From NCBI GenBank assembly GCA_963971405.1, contig OZ020488.1, positions 5,084,001-5,148,000 on the forward strand: DNA of 64,000 nt, read 5' to 3'. This document shows positions 1 to 10,742 of the stretch, piece by piece (within the stretch, counting starts at the first letter, position 1; each line of letters opens with the position of its first letter). The notes below the pieces were generated by a model that was given only the letters and a program-made list of their open reading frames with translations, was not told the DNA's origin and ran no database searches. The position numbers and the translations under genes are program-made. The stretch comes from Psococerastis gibbosa (lineage: Eukaryota; Arthropoda; Insecta; Psocodea; Psocidae).

Positions 1-226
1 AGATGGGACACATAAAAAAAGTAACACATTCCAAACATTTCCAACTGTAAATACACACATACAATACAAAATCCCATTTGCGAATAGTTACAACAATCCG
101 TATGCAAAGCAATTACACAATTCTACCTAACCCACAAGCATTGGAATGTTCAAAGGCAACTGCAATAGCAACAGTATAGGGATGGCATGACCAAATATTT
201 TCCCAAGGCTTTTCTCCAAGCAACCT

Positions 227-457
227 ATTGCAATATATGTGAATTAAAAAAAATCATTGGAGCCGTTAAAAAAATATCAATTGTTTGGGGGTTAATTCCC
301 CCAAAATAAAAATAAAATTGTCTCGAGACATGATTTTCGTGAACCACACGCAAAAACATTCACCGAGCAGTTTGCCCACAAATTGACGAACCACTTTTTT
401 TTCCTGGTACCTCAAAACGTTGAAATCGAAAAGTTCGGCCATTACAAAGCTTTACTG
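227..457 (+). repeat. R1 fragment, continued after the MITE
   Basis: The order of conserved words is CAATATATGTGAATT, TTGGAGCCGTT, CCCCCAAAATAAAAATAAAA, TTTGCCCACAAATTGACGA, ACCTCAAAACGTTGAAATC and ACAAAGCTTTAC. It resumes at 844 after MITE-A with TACTAGCGTATAAAT. It is diverged and lacks the GACAGACA tract. Confidence 0.7.
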
Positions 458-843
458 AGGCGCCCATTCCACCGACCGGCTAGGGCTATTTACAAAAACA
501 GTGACGTGGTAGCAGACATTCAAGACTTAGGCGGGGTTTCCACCGACCTCGCATTGCAGAATTGACGGAAATGTTTATTTTCCTCTATGCTATAGTTAAA
601 ATTGATCAATGATCATACATTAAAATCACAAGCAAACAAACTAAAATTAAAAAATGGCGTCATGGGATATGTTAATTACAAACACTTTAATAGATTTCTA
701 TAAAAAGAAAAATTCTAATTTCCGTCAATGTCATTTGCATTCTGCAATGCGAGGTCGATGGAAACGCCACATAAGTCTTGAATGTCTGCTATCACGTCAC
801 CGTTTTTGTAAATAGCCCTAGCCGGTCGGTGGAATGGGCGCCT
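458..843. mobile_element. Palindromic MITE-A copy (inside R1), TGA flanks
   Basis: The arms run GGCGCCCATTCCACCGACCG inward through CTAGGGCTATTTACAAAAAC to about 140 bases, and are almost perfect inverted copies. TGA flanks both ends. The surrounding R1 sequence resumes in register after it (AAAGCTTTAC before, TACTAGCGTATAAAT after), so it is a clean insertion. It has no coding capacity. Confidence 0.85.
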
Positions 844-985
844 GATACTAGCGTATAAATATGATTGCAAAAATACATAGGCCTCGTTGGTTCACAAAAT
901 GTTTGGAGATAGCTGCCGTACATTTTCCATGAAATATTGATAGCTGTTGTATCATTGAGCACTCGGGGGATTGTTGTTGTTGTTT

Positions 986-1365
986 CCAACGCCTGCTTTC
1001 AGCATTTCTGCTTTAAGCAACCCTGTCAGCCTGGCGGGGGGGGGGGGGGGGGGAGTGAGTCTGTTTGTTAACTTGAGGCACCCTACGGGCAGACTCTGTC
1101 ACCTCGGGGGAAAGGGGAGTTGACTGACAGGGTGGACCTCCTGATTATGGTGGATTCCGAACCGCTTGGGGAACATAGTAACGTCACACACTTAAATCGG
1201 AGGTGACCAGGACTCGACACGCACGTAGACTCTCTGGTTTAGTCTCAGCGCGATATCATGTCCCACCATGTTCCCCTGCCAACGCCATGCACAATACCAA
1301 GTTTGCCGCAGTTTGAAACATGCTCTGCTCTCATGGAATCAACATGGTAAGGCCGTTGGCACTCG
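986..1365. repeat. R2 copy with upstream poly-G block
   Basis: TTTCAGCATTTCTGCTTTAA, a G18-class run, then GTGGACCTCCTGATTATGGT and TCGGAGGTGACCAGGAC are shared with 36885-37115 and 37657-37765 on the same strand and with 52085-52290 on the opposite strand. Confidence 0.65.
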
Positions 1366-1379
1366 GGGGATTGAAGAAA

Positions 1380-2180
1380 CATTCCTCTACCATTTGATAT
1401 AACATACTGAACATATTATGCAGCATGTGCGCATTTTTTCCATTTATAACAAGAAATCTATAGATCCATATTCAGGGACCTCGCAAGTCCATCACCATTG
1501 ACAAGTGCCGGTATGTCTTTTTTCATATGCCGAAACCGATCGGGTTTGGAAGCTATTACTGCAGCCTTTGGCTTATTGTAACCCGCGGTTCCTCGAAACG
1601 TAACAACCACCCCACAAACTTGCCAACACCTGTCAGCACACACCAGCAGCAGCAGCAGCAGTATGCAGTGTTCAGATTGTTCACTTTGACAAGCTGTTGC
1701 AAGTCAGATTCCAACAAAAAGCCCCGTATTTCCACAAGCTATGATAGCTCCACGGTATTGGAACGACGTTCCAAATTTGGAGCGGAGCGCCTGCCAATGA
1801 CCTGCTTTAAGGCTATATACTACTACGGGGCAATTGTCCACAATGAAATTATAGCAGCATAGTAGCAATGCCTACGTAACTGACATCCTGTACCAAGTTC
1901 ACTTACTTGTCCACTCAAGGACACTTTAATGTAACCGCATTCTTTTACTGCATAATGGTCGCAAGCAATTCATGTAAAACAGAAAATAACATAAATACCA
2001 CGCTCATGTTATACTAACGACTTCATTTTTGAGCATTGATGCACTTACGATGATGTACTTTGTCGTGTCCGAACGTCAAGTACAATAAGAGGAAGGGCAT
2101 ATACTAAAATTTAATGTTAAAAATGTAAAAAGTGTCGAAGCCTTTGCACCAAGTACTGGGCAAAGTCAAATGCTAAAGTC
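1380..2180. other. No gene recognised
   Basis: Includes a short (CAG)n at 1643-1660 and two overlapping frames on opposite strands (1527-1862 and 1458-1643) with no recognisable domain or splice context. I see nothing firm here. Confidence 0.4.
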
Positions 2181-2186
2181 AAGACA

Positions 2187-2345
2187 TGTAGCGTAGTGGT
2201 ACGGACTCTGGCTTTCACCCAAAAGGTTGTTGGTTCGAGTCCCTCACTGGCTACATTTTTTGGGCAGGTAAAGCAGGCGGTCCCGGCCCAGTTGAGTGTA
2301 TAACTCCGCTAGGTTGGCTTAGTAATAGAAACAACAGTCTTTATT
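2187..2345 (+). mobile_element. tRNA-derived SINE S2
   Basis: The head has A- and B-box-like motifs (TAGCGTAGTGGTACGG; GGTTCGAGTCCC) in tRNA spacing, but no full cloverleaf with an acceptor stem. The body GGCGGTCCCGGCCCAGTTGA is shared with the copy at 9236. The tail CTAGGTTGGCTTAGTAATAG also ends a LINE-like tail at 31138-31200, which suggests a shared 3' end for retrotransposition. Confidence 0.7.
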
Positions 2346-2384
2346 TATTTAAAGTGCCATTCCTCAACAGGTCGCCGCATGTGC

Positions 2385-2575
2385 AGTCACTTGGAGCCCT
2401 TCGGCATTGGATTAGATGTTCCATGGTTTGAATATCGCAACATTCACTGAGAGCATCGTCTGGTTCGAGGTATCCCCAATTAGCCATAATGACTTCGGTT
2501 CTAATTCTATTCACCATTTTCCATTTATCCCACTTTAAGTCAGTTCCAGTATAAGCGGGAATAATATTTTGAGTT
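2385..2575 (-). mobile_element. LINE C-terminal fragment
   Basis: The minus strand is open over about 64 codons: IIPAYTGTDLKWDKWKMVNR, IRTEVIMANWGYLEPDDALS, then ECCDIQTMEHLIQCRRAP. The KW-x-x-NR-x-R...C-x-C...Q-x-x-x-HL-x-x-C pattern is the terminal zinc-knuckle-like motif of many Jockey/CR1-type LINEs. It is truncated at both ends. Confidence 0.8.
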
Positions 2576-2593
2576 CAATATCAGATTCTGTGC

Positions 2594-2880
2594 CATGAAG
2601 GAAGCGTTTTCTTAATTTCGGCATCCTTGTCGTTACTTCCTCCGCAGGGGCAAATATGTACAATGGACCTCTTACAGTACCTATACTAATTAATAAATAG
2701 GGAAGTATGAACGGGTTCACTCCCACGTTATTTCTTGTTACTTTTATTTCGGAATGGATTTAATGTCCTCCTTGGTATTAGTCACACTATGAAGGAAGCG
2801 AATTCTTGATTTCGGCCTTCCTGTCGTTTCTTCCTCCCCAGGGGCAAATATTTACTAAGGAACTATTACCGTAACTATTT
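2594..2880. repeat. Local direct duplication, about 195 bp apart
   Basis: ATGAAGGAAGCG, TCGGCATCCTTGTCGTTACT and GGGGCAAATATGTACAATGG at 2596-2665 recur as ATGAAGGAAGCG, TCGGCCTTCCTGTCGTTTCT and GGGGCAAATATTTACTAAGG at 2789-2860. Confidence 0.7.
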
Positions 2881-3258
2881 TATAACCATATTAAGGTAAC
2901 ACCGGTTCTTTTTTTCGGAAATAGTGTGTCGACGTAGTAGTAGACGGTCACATACTGCATATAAAAATATAGAGGAACATTCCTCCTGTAATACGACATC
3001 TCATTTATGCCTCCACGATCGATCTTGGATTTTTTTTTTTTGTTTAACCGTTGGGGGCGTCCGATTGTCTCTGAACAATCTAGCTGACTCAATAAAACAC
3101 CCGAGTCTGATTGAAATCCGCATGCCGACTGCAGGCAATGTCGACATCCACTACCGTAATTGCCCACCCTAGCACAATCATTAGTGTACTCTTTCATTCA
3201 TTCCCATGCATATTCTTGCCACACACACACATACGTACAGTATGACAGTAAACAGTAT

Positions 3259-3345
3259 AGACGACGCCCCGGATAGGCGTACGTCGTGGGTTCAAATCCC
3301 GTTATGTCCAAGTTTTTCTAATTCCTCTAATTTATTTTATAAAAC
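3259..3345 (+). mobile_element. tRNA-derived SINE S1 fragment
   Basis: ACGACGCCCCGGATAGGCGT, then GTCGTGGGTTCAAATCCC, carries the B box. The tail TTTTTCTAATTCCTCTAATTT is shared by the other S1 copies. The A-box side is truncated. Confidence 0.65.
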
Positions 3346-3423
3346 CTCTTCTACTTAAGTTAGTTTAACGTCAGTTTTTGTATACCATATTTGTCTCGAT
3401 GGTTTGATGATTACTGTCTACTG

Positions 3424-3785
3424 CACCTTTTTGAGCCGCGCCCCACCAACGGTTTGAAAATATTTTTCACGCCCCACCTTAACACAAATGACAAAATAAT
3501 AACACCAGTACTTTTTTCTTTTTTTAATTTATGTAATACTCACTGCTACTACTGCTATAATAACACACAGGATCATTAAAAGATAATTTTTTAATTCAGT
3601 TTATTAGTGAGCTTCTTGACACTGTTTGCATGACACAAGAGAGTCAATGTCAGGAAGACCATCAAAAATTTTACTGCTTCTTTTGGGAGACTTTGGTATT
3701 TTAATGTATCAAGAATAAATTAATGAATAATTATACAATTGTCATCTCTCCGCGCCCCACCTGGAGACCACTCGCGCCCCACTAG
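3424..3785. mobile_element. Probable hAT-derived non-autonomous element
   Basis: GAGCCGCGCCCCACCAACGG, then CACGCCCCACC, begins the block. CTCCGCGCCCCACCTGGAGA, then CGCGCCCCACTAG, ends it. Such GCGCCCCACC ends are common in hAT relatives. The boundaries are approximate. Confidence 0.4.
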
Positions 3786-3945
3786 TAGATTTCTATAAAA
3801 AGATAAACAAACATTTCCGTCAATGTCATTTGCATTCTGCAATGCGAAGTCGGTGGAAAACCCGCCTAAGCCTTGAATGTCTGTTACCACGTCACCGTAT
3901 TTGTATTTAGCCCTAGCCGGTCAGTGGAAACCGCGCCATAGTGGG
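3786..3945. mobile_element. Half copy of MITE-A group
   Basis: Only the right half is present, from TAGATTTCTATAAAAAG through CAATGTCATTTGCATTCTGC to a GGTGGAAAACCCGCC-type arm and CTAGCCGGTCAGTGGAAACC. It belongs to the variant whose end is GGCGGGGTTTCCA rather than GGCGCCCATTCCA. It follows directly on the CGCGCCCCACTAG block. Confidence 0.7.
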
Positions 3946-4098
3946 AATATACATACATCAGGGAAAACGCCATAATATCACCCCCACAACGCGTTTTTTA
4001 AGTGAAACTTCTACACAGATTAGGGGGTAGTAGGATTTTTTCTGTCACTAAAAAAAGAGTTACGGCCCCGTGGAGGTTGATATTCAGCGCGGTATGTT

Positions 4099-4480
4099 AG
4101 GTGCACATTCCATTGACCGGCTAGGGCTATTTCCAAAAACGGTGACGAGGTAGCAGACATTCAAGACTTAGGTGGGGTTTCCACCGACCTCGCATTGCAG
4201 AATTGACGGAAATGTTTATTTTCCTCTATGCCATAGTTAAAATTGATCAATGATCATACAGTAAAATCACATACAAACTAAAATTAAAAAATGGCGTCAT
4301 GGGATATGTTAAGTACAAACACTTTAATAGATTTCTATAAAAAGAAAAATTCTAATTTCCGTCAATGTCATTTGCATTCTGCAATGCGAGGTCGGTGGAG
4401 ACGTCACCTAAGTCTTGAATGTCTGCTACCACGTCACCGTTTTTGGAAATAGCCTTAGCCGGTCAATGGAATGGGCGCCT
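4099..4480. mobile_element. Palindromic MITE-A copy
   Basis: It begins AGGTGCACATTCCATTGACC and ends with the inverted GGTCAATGGAATGGGCGCCT. The interior shares GACGNGGTAGCAGACATTCA and the TTGATCAATGATCATAC centre with the other copies. The flanks are TTA and TAA. Confidence 0.85.
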
Positions 4481-4717
4481 AAGTACATAATATAATATTT
4501 GTTGTTAGAATATTTTTTTTTTTTTTTTTTAAATAAAATGTACCTAACCTAACCAAATCATAATTTCAAATAGTTCATCCAGCACAGCTGTTAATTTATA
4601 CTTATACAGTTCCTCTTTAAGTGTAAAAATCAAATATCTCATGAAATATCAATCGTAGACTTGTTAAAAATGGCAGGAAAAGCAGAAGAAATTTTTCCGA
4701 ACATTTTGACTACCTAA

Positions 4718-5129
4718 GGCGGCTTCCACTTGTCAATTTTTATAATTGAAATATCATTTATTTATATTTTTACACCTCATTCCACCAGTCTTCAATAATT
4801 GGCCATATTTGTTTTCATTTTTTTTTCCAATTTTGTAAAGTTTGTCAGCCGTCTTTCTTTTAATTATAAAATCTACAATAAATTTTATGATTTAAATTAT
4901 GAAGTAATTCGTTTGTTTTCAAGAATTTAAAATTACAATTATTTATCATCTCCAAACAACGCCATTGTTTAATTTTAGTTTGTTATTGTTTGCAAAGCGT
5001 GATATTATTCTACACAGGTATGATCATTGATCAATTTTAACATGCGGAAGTTAAAATGGACAATGACATAGAGTAAAGAAAAAAATCTCATCGATTATTG
5101 ACGGAATATTGACAAGTGCAATAGCCGGC
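4718..5129. mobile_element. MITE-A group relative with GGCGGCTTCCACTTG ends
   Basis: The left end is GGCGGCTTCCACTTGTCAAT and the right end is ATTGACAAGTGCAATAGCCGGC. The flanks are TAA on the left and TTA on the right. The interior retains the GATCATTGATCAATTTTAAC centre of MITE-A, showing descent from one family with replaced ends. Confidence 0.7.
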
Positions 5130-5199
5130 TTACACAGATTGACCACAATTTATTCAATTGATACAAAAACCTATAGGTGCGATATCACCGAGAAAGCAG

Positions 5200-5355
5200 T
5201 CTAAGAACTGTGGCCAATTGGTGTTGTTAGTGAATGCCACATGTCATATATCGAATTTTAGGGGAGCATAGCTGCTAATTTAACTGCTATTTTGGACAGC
5301 TGTGAAAATCGCCTTGCACAAGAAACGCGTAGTGGGGGTACTCAGATTTTAATAT
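5200..5355. repeat. R3 copy
   Basis: GTGGCCAATTGGTGTTGTTA, GCCACATGTCATATATCGAA, AGGGGAGCATAGCTGCTAAT and CGCGTAGTGGGGGTACTC define R3. More copies or fragments are at about 12600-12840, 13690-13960, 20600-20720, 24420-24510, 24825-24880, 25180-25260, 39960-40075, 58690-58770 and 61110-61250. Confidence 0.65.
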
Positions 5356-5869
5356 GACGGAGGACGTACTACAGTACACACGTCAGCAGTAAGACAAAAA
5401 TCCTTTATTTGTACTGTCTTGATGGGCCGGCCACACCCGTGAATCCGGGGTTTCAGTTATCCTAGCACAGCTGTTATCTACACAGAGAGACAGAGGAGGA
5501 ATAAGTCAGCGGTGCGGAAAGGCAGTGATTTGAGAGATTGCATGACGCAGGGAGACATTATCATAACCCAATGAGTCACTCAACAATGCCAGAGATGTAA
5601 TATGCTCTCTAAATTATTATTATTATTGAGTGAGAAATATTACTGATATGAAAAATTAATTGTCAATAAATTACCCCTTGTTCGGGGTTACCGGAAAAAG
5701 GGTGAATGGTAAGTGACGTGATTACTATCCCATTAGAAAAAGTTCGTTTCTTATTGGCGCGTTAGTCAGTTATTTCTATTTATTTATTTGTGCTTAATTT
5801 GAACTACTATTCGAATTTGAAAACTCCATCAACACGCTCCACATTTATAATAACACTATTTACAGCCTT

Positions 5870-6225
5870 TTGAGTAGTGGTGCTACAGAAGAATCTTGAA
5901 AATCCCATGGAGAGACCACATAATCAACGCAGAAGTGCTCCATAGAATAAACGAAAAAAGGAGCTATTACGGCCATCATTTCAATAAGACGAGGCAAATG
6001 GATGGGGCATATTCTGAGACACGAAGGGCTCCTCAAAAACATCATTGAGGGTATGGTTGAAGGCACCAACAAGGACGACAGAGGAAGGAGTACGTAGAGA
6101 ATGCCACGAAGGACCTAGGGTGCGCCACCTATAAAGGACTGAAAAGGACCGCACAAAACAGACAAGAGTGGAGTAGAAGAATACAACATTCGCTGCAAAC
6201 CAATCCATAGATTGCAACAGAGAAT
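5870..6225 (+). mobile_element. LINE 3'-end fragment
   Basis: Pieces in two frames read RRILKIPWRDHIINAEVLHR, INEKRSYYGHH, then LKNIIEGMVEGTNKDDRGRS, and YKGLKRTAQNRQEWSRRIQ. These match the C-terminus of endonuclease-reverse-transcriptase LINEs (RRxLxIPWxDHxxNxEVLxR...IIEGxxxGxxxRGR...AQDRxEWRxR). It has several frameshifts and stops and is dead. Confidence 0.8.
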
Positions 6226-6229
6226 AAAG

Positions 6230-7399
6230 TTTACAGCAGTAGTAAATAAAATAAAATAACTTTGTCAAGTATTACTACAATAGATTAAACGGGAACGGGT
6301 CGTCAGGCTACAGACATGTATATGTCTTCGCTCGTCAAATTTAAAAAATTTTTGTAATGAAGTAGGTAAGCAAAAATAGAGTTAAGATAATTTTTTTCTT
6401 GATTTTGGGCCAGTGCAATTTTTAGGAGGGTTATGTCTAGGTTTATATTAGTTACCCTTTTTGGCAACCCCTTTAAAAGCGTATCAAAAGCTTTCGATGC
6501 AGGTAACATGCAGTACCAGATGCAAGCTATCATTACAGCGTATTAATAGTAAATTCTCCCATTGATTTCTGAACCCCGACAATCAGCAATACCGTTGTTA
6601 TGCCTGAGCTCTGCTACCCGAACACCAAAGAAAGGGAGGGAAGAAAATGCTGTCAGTTTTAAAATGAAAATAATGGTCACCCTTAAATCACCACAATTTC
6701 TGACAAGTCTCCCTATCATACTTCAAAAATATTTCTAAAAACAAAACAAACCTTATCAGCTTTCATCCAATATGATCCACAACATGAAACCACAACTACT
6801 AAACTGGGACTGGCAAATCCCAAAATATTGACCATTCCTCCAGGCCAGTTAACAGTTTATACTTTATAGCTATCTCTTTTTTCGTCTTTCGCAATCCCTA
6901 GTGCAAAAACAGCAATGAAAATTGAAAACAATTTGGCAAACAAGGGGGTCCATTTTGGGAGTGGCCCTCGTCCACCCTCACCCCATCTTTGTGTCCCCTC
7001 AAATACGAACCCTCTATGTATAGTGTATACCTGCACAAAATGCCACAAATTCGGTTCGCAACCCTATGCGCCCTTTTTGGTATTTATGTTCTTGCTGTAA
7101 CGATTAGCTTCTTGTTGCCCAATGTTAAATACACAGTCAAAATCTCATTTCGTTGAGTACCATCATTAGATGATTAGGAATTAGGAGCGGCAGGATGGCG
7201 GTATGCCAATTGTATGTGAGCATCGGAGCAGTCACTTTTACAGAGTTAAGAGCAAAACGAACCCCCCCCCCCCCACCAACTAACTGCCTATACGTTATTT
7301 GTACAAATTCAAATTTCTCATGAAATATCTATTATAGAATCATAAAATGAGCAGTTCTGTTGGACCAGTAATTGAACTGAATACAATAATTCTATAACT
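6230..7399. other. No gene recognised
   Basis: Mostly AT-rich unique-looking sequence. A minus-strand frame at 6303-6533 (ASKAFDTLLKGLPKR) has a faint LINE-like flavour but no diagnostic motif. A C14 run lies near 7261. Confidence 0.4.
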
Positions 7400-7407
7400 C
7401 TATAAGG

Positions 7408-7679
7408 CAGAGGCGTAAAGTTTTAGAATGATGGCGGGGGCAAAACTAAGTACACCATATGACGTCATCAGGCAGGATAAGGAATAATTGAAGATATAAG
7501 TGCAAAATAGTAGGGTTTTACGCATTTTAATAGTAGTAAAGTATAGCTGTAGATTTTATAAAGCTAACAAAGGAGTGATTATATTCATATTGCGGCAAAG
7601 GGGCCCGGGGAGACATGAACCAAGTCTTACATTACTCGAGGCTGGGGGACTTCCCCCCCCCCCCAAATTTACGCCCCTG
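7408..7679. mobile_element. hAT-type MITE with 8-bp duplication CTATAAGG
   Basis: CTATAAGG is repeated directly at 7400-7407 and 7680-7687. The ends are CAGAGGCGTAAA and TTTACGCCCCTG, the CAG-N-GGCG form of hAT termini. It is 272 bp with a C10+ homopolymer near the right end. It is non-autonomous. Confidence 0.85.
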
Positions 7680-8180
7680 CTATAAGGATACATTAATAAA
7701 GGTCAAACAAACCATCGCTCGTTTCAGTAGAAAGAAAAAGTAGAAGATATGCTCCGCGACATTTTAATATTTTCAGTTTATAGCCGGCACGAACAGCGCA
7801 ACGTTTGGCATAACATTTTGTAGGCGTGGACAAAATCCAAGGTGAGCAATACGCATTCAGAAACTGTAACCAAACTATGATTTAAAATAAAAAAAGATTC
7901 ACGTATGGCTCCATGATGACTATTTTATTTAAAAAAAAAAAAAAAATTATACACACAAAAATCGTCTGTCCGATTGTCTCTTAACTTAATTGTAAGAGTG
8001 AGCCGAAAAGAAAAAAATAAAGACAATTTTCTTTCTTCTTTCGTTCTATCCGACAGAATTCGGTAAAAAATCTTAATCTTTTCTATATTTAACCGTCATC
8101 ATGGTGTACTCGAAAAGTAATTAAAGCTGTGGTCATTGATTTGAAATAAGATGTTTCAGCATATTATTTCCGAGCCTTAA

Positions 8181-9023
8181 GGTTACCACCTGACCACGAT
8201 AGGATGACATTTGGAACACTTATAAAAATAGAATAAACTCGCGTGTTTCCCTTAGGTGCCCATTCCATTGACCGGCTAGGGCTATTTCCAAAACGGTGAC
8301 GTGGTAGCAGACACTCAAGACTTAGGTGGCGTTTCCACCGACCTCGCATTGCAGAATTGACGGAAATGTTTATTTTCCTCTATGCCATAGTTAAAATTGA
8401 TCAATGATCATACAATAAAATCACAAACAAACAAACTAAAATTAAAAAATGGCTTCATGGGATATTTTAATTACAAACATTTTAATAGATTTCTATAAAA
8501 AAAAAAACATTTCCGTCAATGTCACTTGCAATCTGCAATGCGAGGTCGGTGGAGCGCTACCTACGTCTTGAGTGTCTGCTACCACGTCACCGTTTTGGAA
8601 ATAGCCCTAGCCGGTCAATGGAATGGGCGCCTTATGCATGTTTTCGAATGAAAAAGTGTTCCAATGGGGTTCATTTGTGGCGTCATTTTGTAGATGGCAG
8701 CACCAGTTGCAATGATATCAAAGCGTTGATTTTTCCATAAGCCTCAATACTATTTTAAAATGATTTTTAATTACGTATTATTTTAAAGTGATATTTTTCT
8801 ATAAATCATGGAGAATATATATATATTAAATTATATGCAGCGAAATAAGGTCCAGGCATAGTAAAAATATTAAAAGAATTAATTAGATGCTAAGAGCTTA
8901 GTTTTCGCATGCAAACGGTGGCCATTTTGAATAATATGGATATCGGTTTGTCGTCAGCGAACCTAGTGACCAAAACTGTCCCTACAGAACCTCATTGTCA
9001 TCCTATAGTGGTCAGGTAGTACC
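8181..9023. mobile_element. TIR element interrupted by a MITE-A copy
   Basis: The ends are inverted: GGTTACCACCTGACCACGAT, then AGGATGACA, at the left; and TGTCATCCTATAGTGGTCAG, then GTAGTACC, at the right. The same end sequence forms the small palindrome at 18265-18355. The MITE-A copy at 8255-8631 sits inside it. No transposase frame is seen. Confidence 0.6.
8255..8631. mobile_element. Palindromic MITE-A copy with TTA target duplication
   Basis: TTA occurs directly at both sides (8252-8254 and 8632-8634). The ends are GGTGCCCATTCCATTGACCG and its inverted partner ending GGGCGCC. A 3-bp TTA duplication with TIRs fits PIF/Harbinger-type transposition by family rule, but no transposase is here to prove it. 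Confidence 0.85.
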
Positions 9024-9235
9024 ATAGAAGATATTTTGTTGCTCTACAATGCATTGGGCCATCACTATCAACGTTTGGCGAAAGTCATGGAAGCATGGGA
9101 AGTGTGCACATCTTCACTATTTTCCCGTCTTTAGTTACTGCCACAAATCACACATAAAAATGTAGAGGATTTTTGGAACAAAATAAGGACATAACAGGGG
9201 TCTAGAGTCCGATGGTCTCTTAACAAAGATAATGT

Positions 9236-9480
9236 AGTCAGAATGGCGTAGAGGTAACGACTCGGACTATCATCCAGAAGGTGACTGGTTCGAGTCCCAC
9301 CCGAATGCCAAAATTTTCTAGTGGTACAATTATTTATCTTCTGACTACCATGCTTCGGAGGGCATGTAAAGCCGGCGGTCCCGGCAGTCTTCCCTGACTG
9401 TCGATAGGTTAAACAGGAGGCTGTTGATGCAACCTGAAAACTCCTGTACCACGGGTAGTACCACCCCGACACGAATTTAC
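9236..9480 (+). mobile_element. tRNA-derived SINE S2
   Basis: The head is AATGGCGTAGAGGTAACGAC with GGTTCGAGTCCCACC. The body has AGCCGGCGGTCCCGGCAGTC and GTACCACGGGTAGTACCACC. The tail is ACTTTACTTTA. Confidence 0.7.
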
Positions 9481-9868
9481 TTTACTTTAACAAAGATAAT
9501 TAAGACAAAATTCGCGGATAACAATGAGTAGCTCAAAACGTCAACAAGAGTCCACGAACCGCTGACCTTCATAGTCTCGATAAAGCCCAATACTCTGACT
9601 ACTGCGCCAGAGCATCGTCCTAACACAAGAACTGTAATAATATAAGAATTATTGGATGAACCAAAACTACAGGCTAATTATGCAGACTTCACCTGACGTG
9701 GAAACCCGTCAAGGACGTAACAAACCAAGAATCGAATCAAAGGCGGTCAATGCCTATAACGATTATTAATTTCGGGAATCGGGATCTATTACCTAACTGC
9801 AAAAAAAAAAAAACGTGGAACGACAACACAATTAGTGTCTATGCCTGAGGACTGGTAGAGCGTCCTTG

Positions 9869-10065
9869 CTAATCATCAGTACCTATTTTTTTTTGTAAGG
9901 TTAATCGCATGCAAACAATTCGATGAATGTATCCGATTGACCTCTTCAGTTGCTTCACCAAGTAACCTAATCGGTACTTGTGTTGAGTTAAGGGACGTCT
10001 CCGATCGCATGGTGTATAGGAACTCGCACAAGTATAAGCACGTAACCACCTTGCTTCCAAAACTG
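9869..10065 (-). mobile_element. tRNA-derived SINE S3
   Basis: On the minus strand GGTGGTTACGTGCTTATACT, a GCGATCGGAGACGT block and GACTGAAGAGGTC-type sequence end in AATTGTTTGCATGCGATTAA and a T/A-rich tail. Copies are at 23985-24165 and 28140-28350. Confidence 0.65.
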
Positions 10066-10651
10066 ATTTGGAATGTTATGGTCAGCAACAAGTCAGGCAA
10101 CCAACTTTAGGGCTCGATAAAATTTCTTTCATGTCACATTTCGAACCGCGATCTTCCATTTTATAGTCATGTCCGCTACCAACTGGCCAACGTGGGTGTA
10201 GGCCGCAGGACTAGTAAAGGGTCCTCCCTCTTGACCACTGTCCCATGCAATTTTGTGGTCAGTAACATGACCGACAGCCGCGTTTTACCACTCTACTGTT
10301 GGAATTTTTTCCCCATTGTTGTAGAGTTTCAAGCCTAGACTTTCAATTTTATTGTCCAGTACTCTACCAAATGGACTATTCAGGATCCATTAGCTGACAA
10401 TATACATGAATATATGACATGCAAGTATCCAAATTTACCCCTCCTGCCCTAACGTGATGCACTGAATTTATTTTACTCAACATATATAAACAGGACGAGA
10501 CATACCAAATCTGCATAATACTGCTACTTAAAAACCCGCCAACTATTTTCTTATGTGGATCAACAGAGGCAGCACATTACCAGAAATCTATAGAGAGATT
10601 ATTCGTGATAAGCATATTCTTTGAATTTATGATGCCACTTCTTCGGCCAAT

Positions 10652-10742
10652 TGACACGTCTTCTTTAGACCAATCGTAGCACGTAATAAGTTGTTGTTTG
10701 GAAGGCGTGCCCTGATTGGTCGAAGAAGACGTGGCAGGAGGC
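10652..10742. repeat. Imperfect palindrome
   Basis: ACACGTCTTCTTTAGACCAA and TTGGTCGAAGAAGACGTGGC pair, with GTAGCACG/CGTGCC inside and a loop of about 20 bases. A related CGACCAATC...ACGTCTTCTT block is split by R1 at 50757-50803. Confidence 0.6.

Noticed and set aside
1527-1862. 111-codon plus frame with a glutamine run
   Set aside because: The Q run is a short CAG tract. The opposite strand is also open, and no homology or splice signal is seen.
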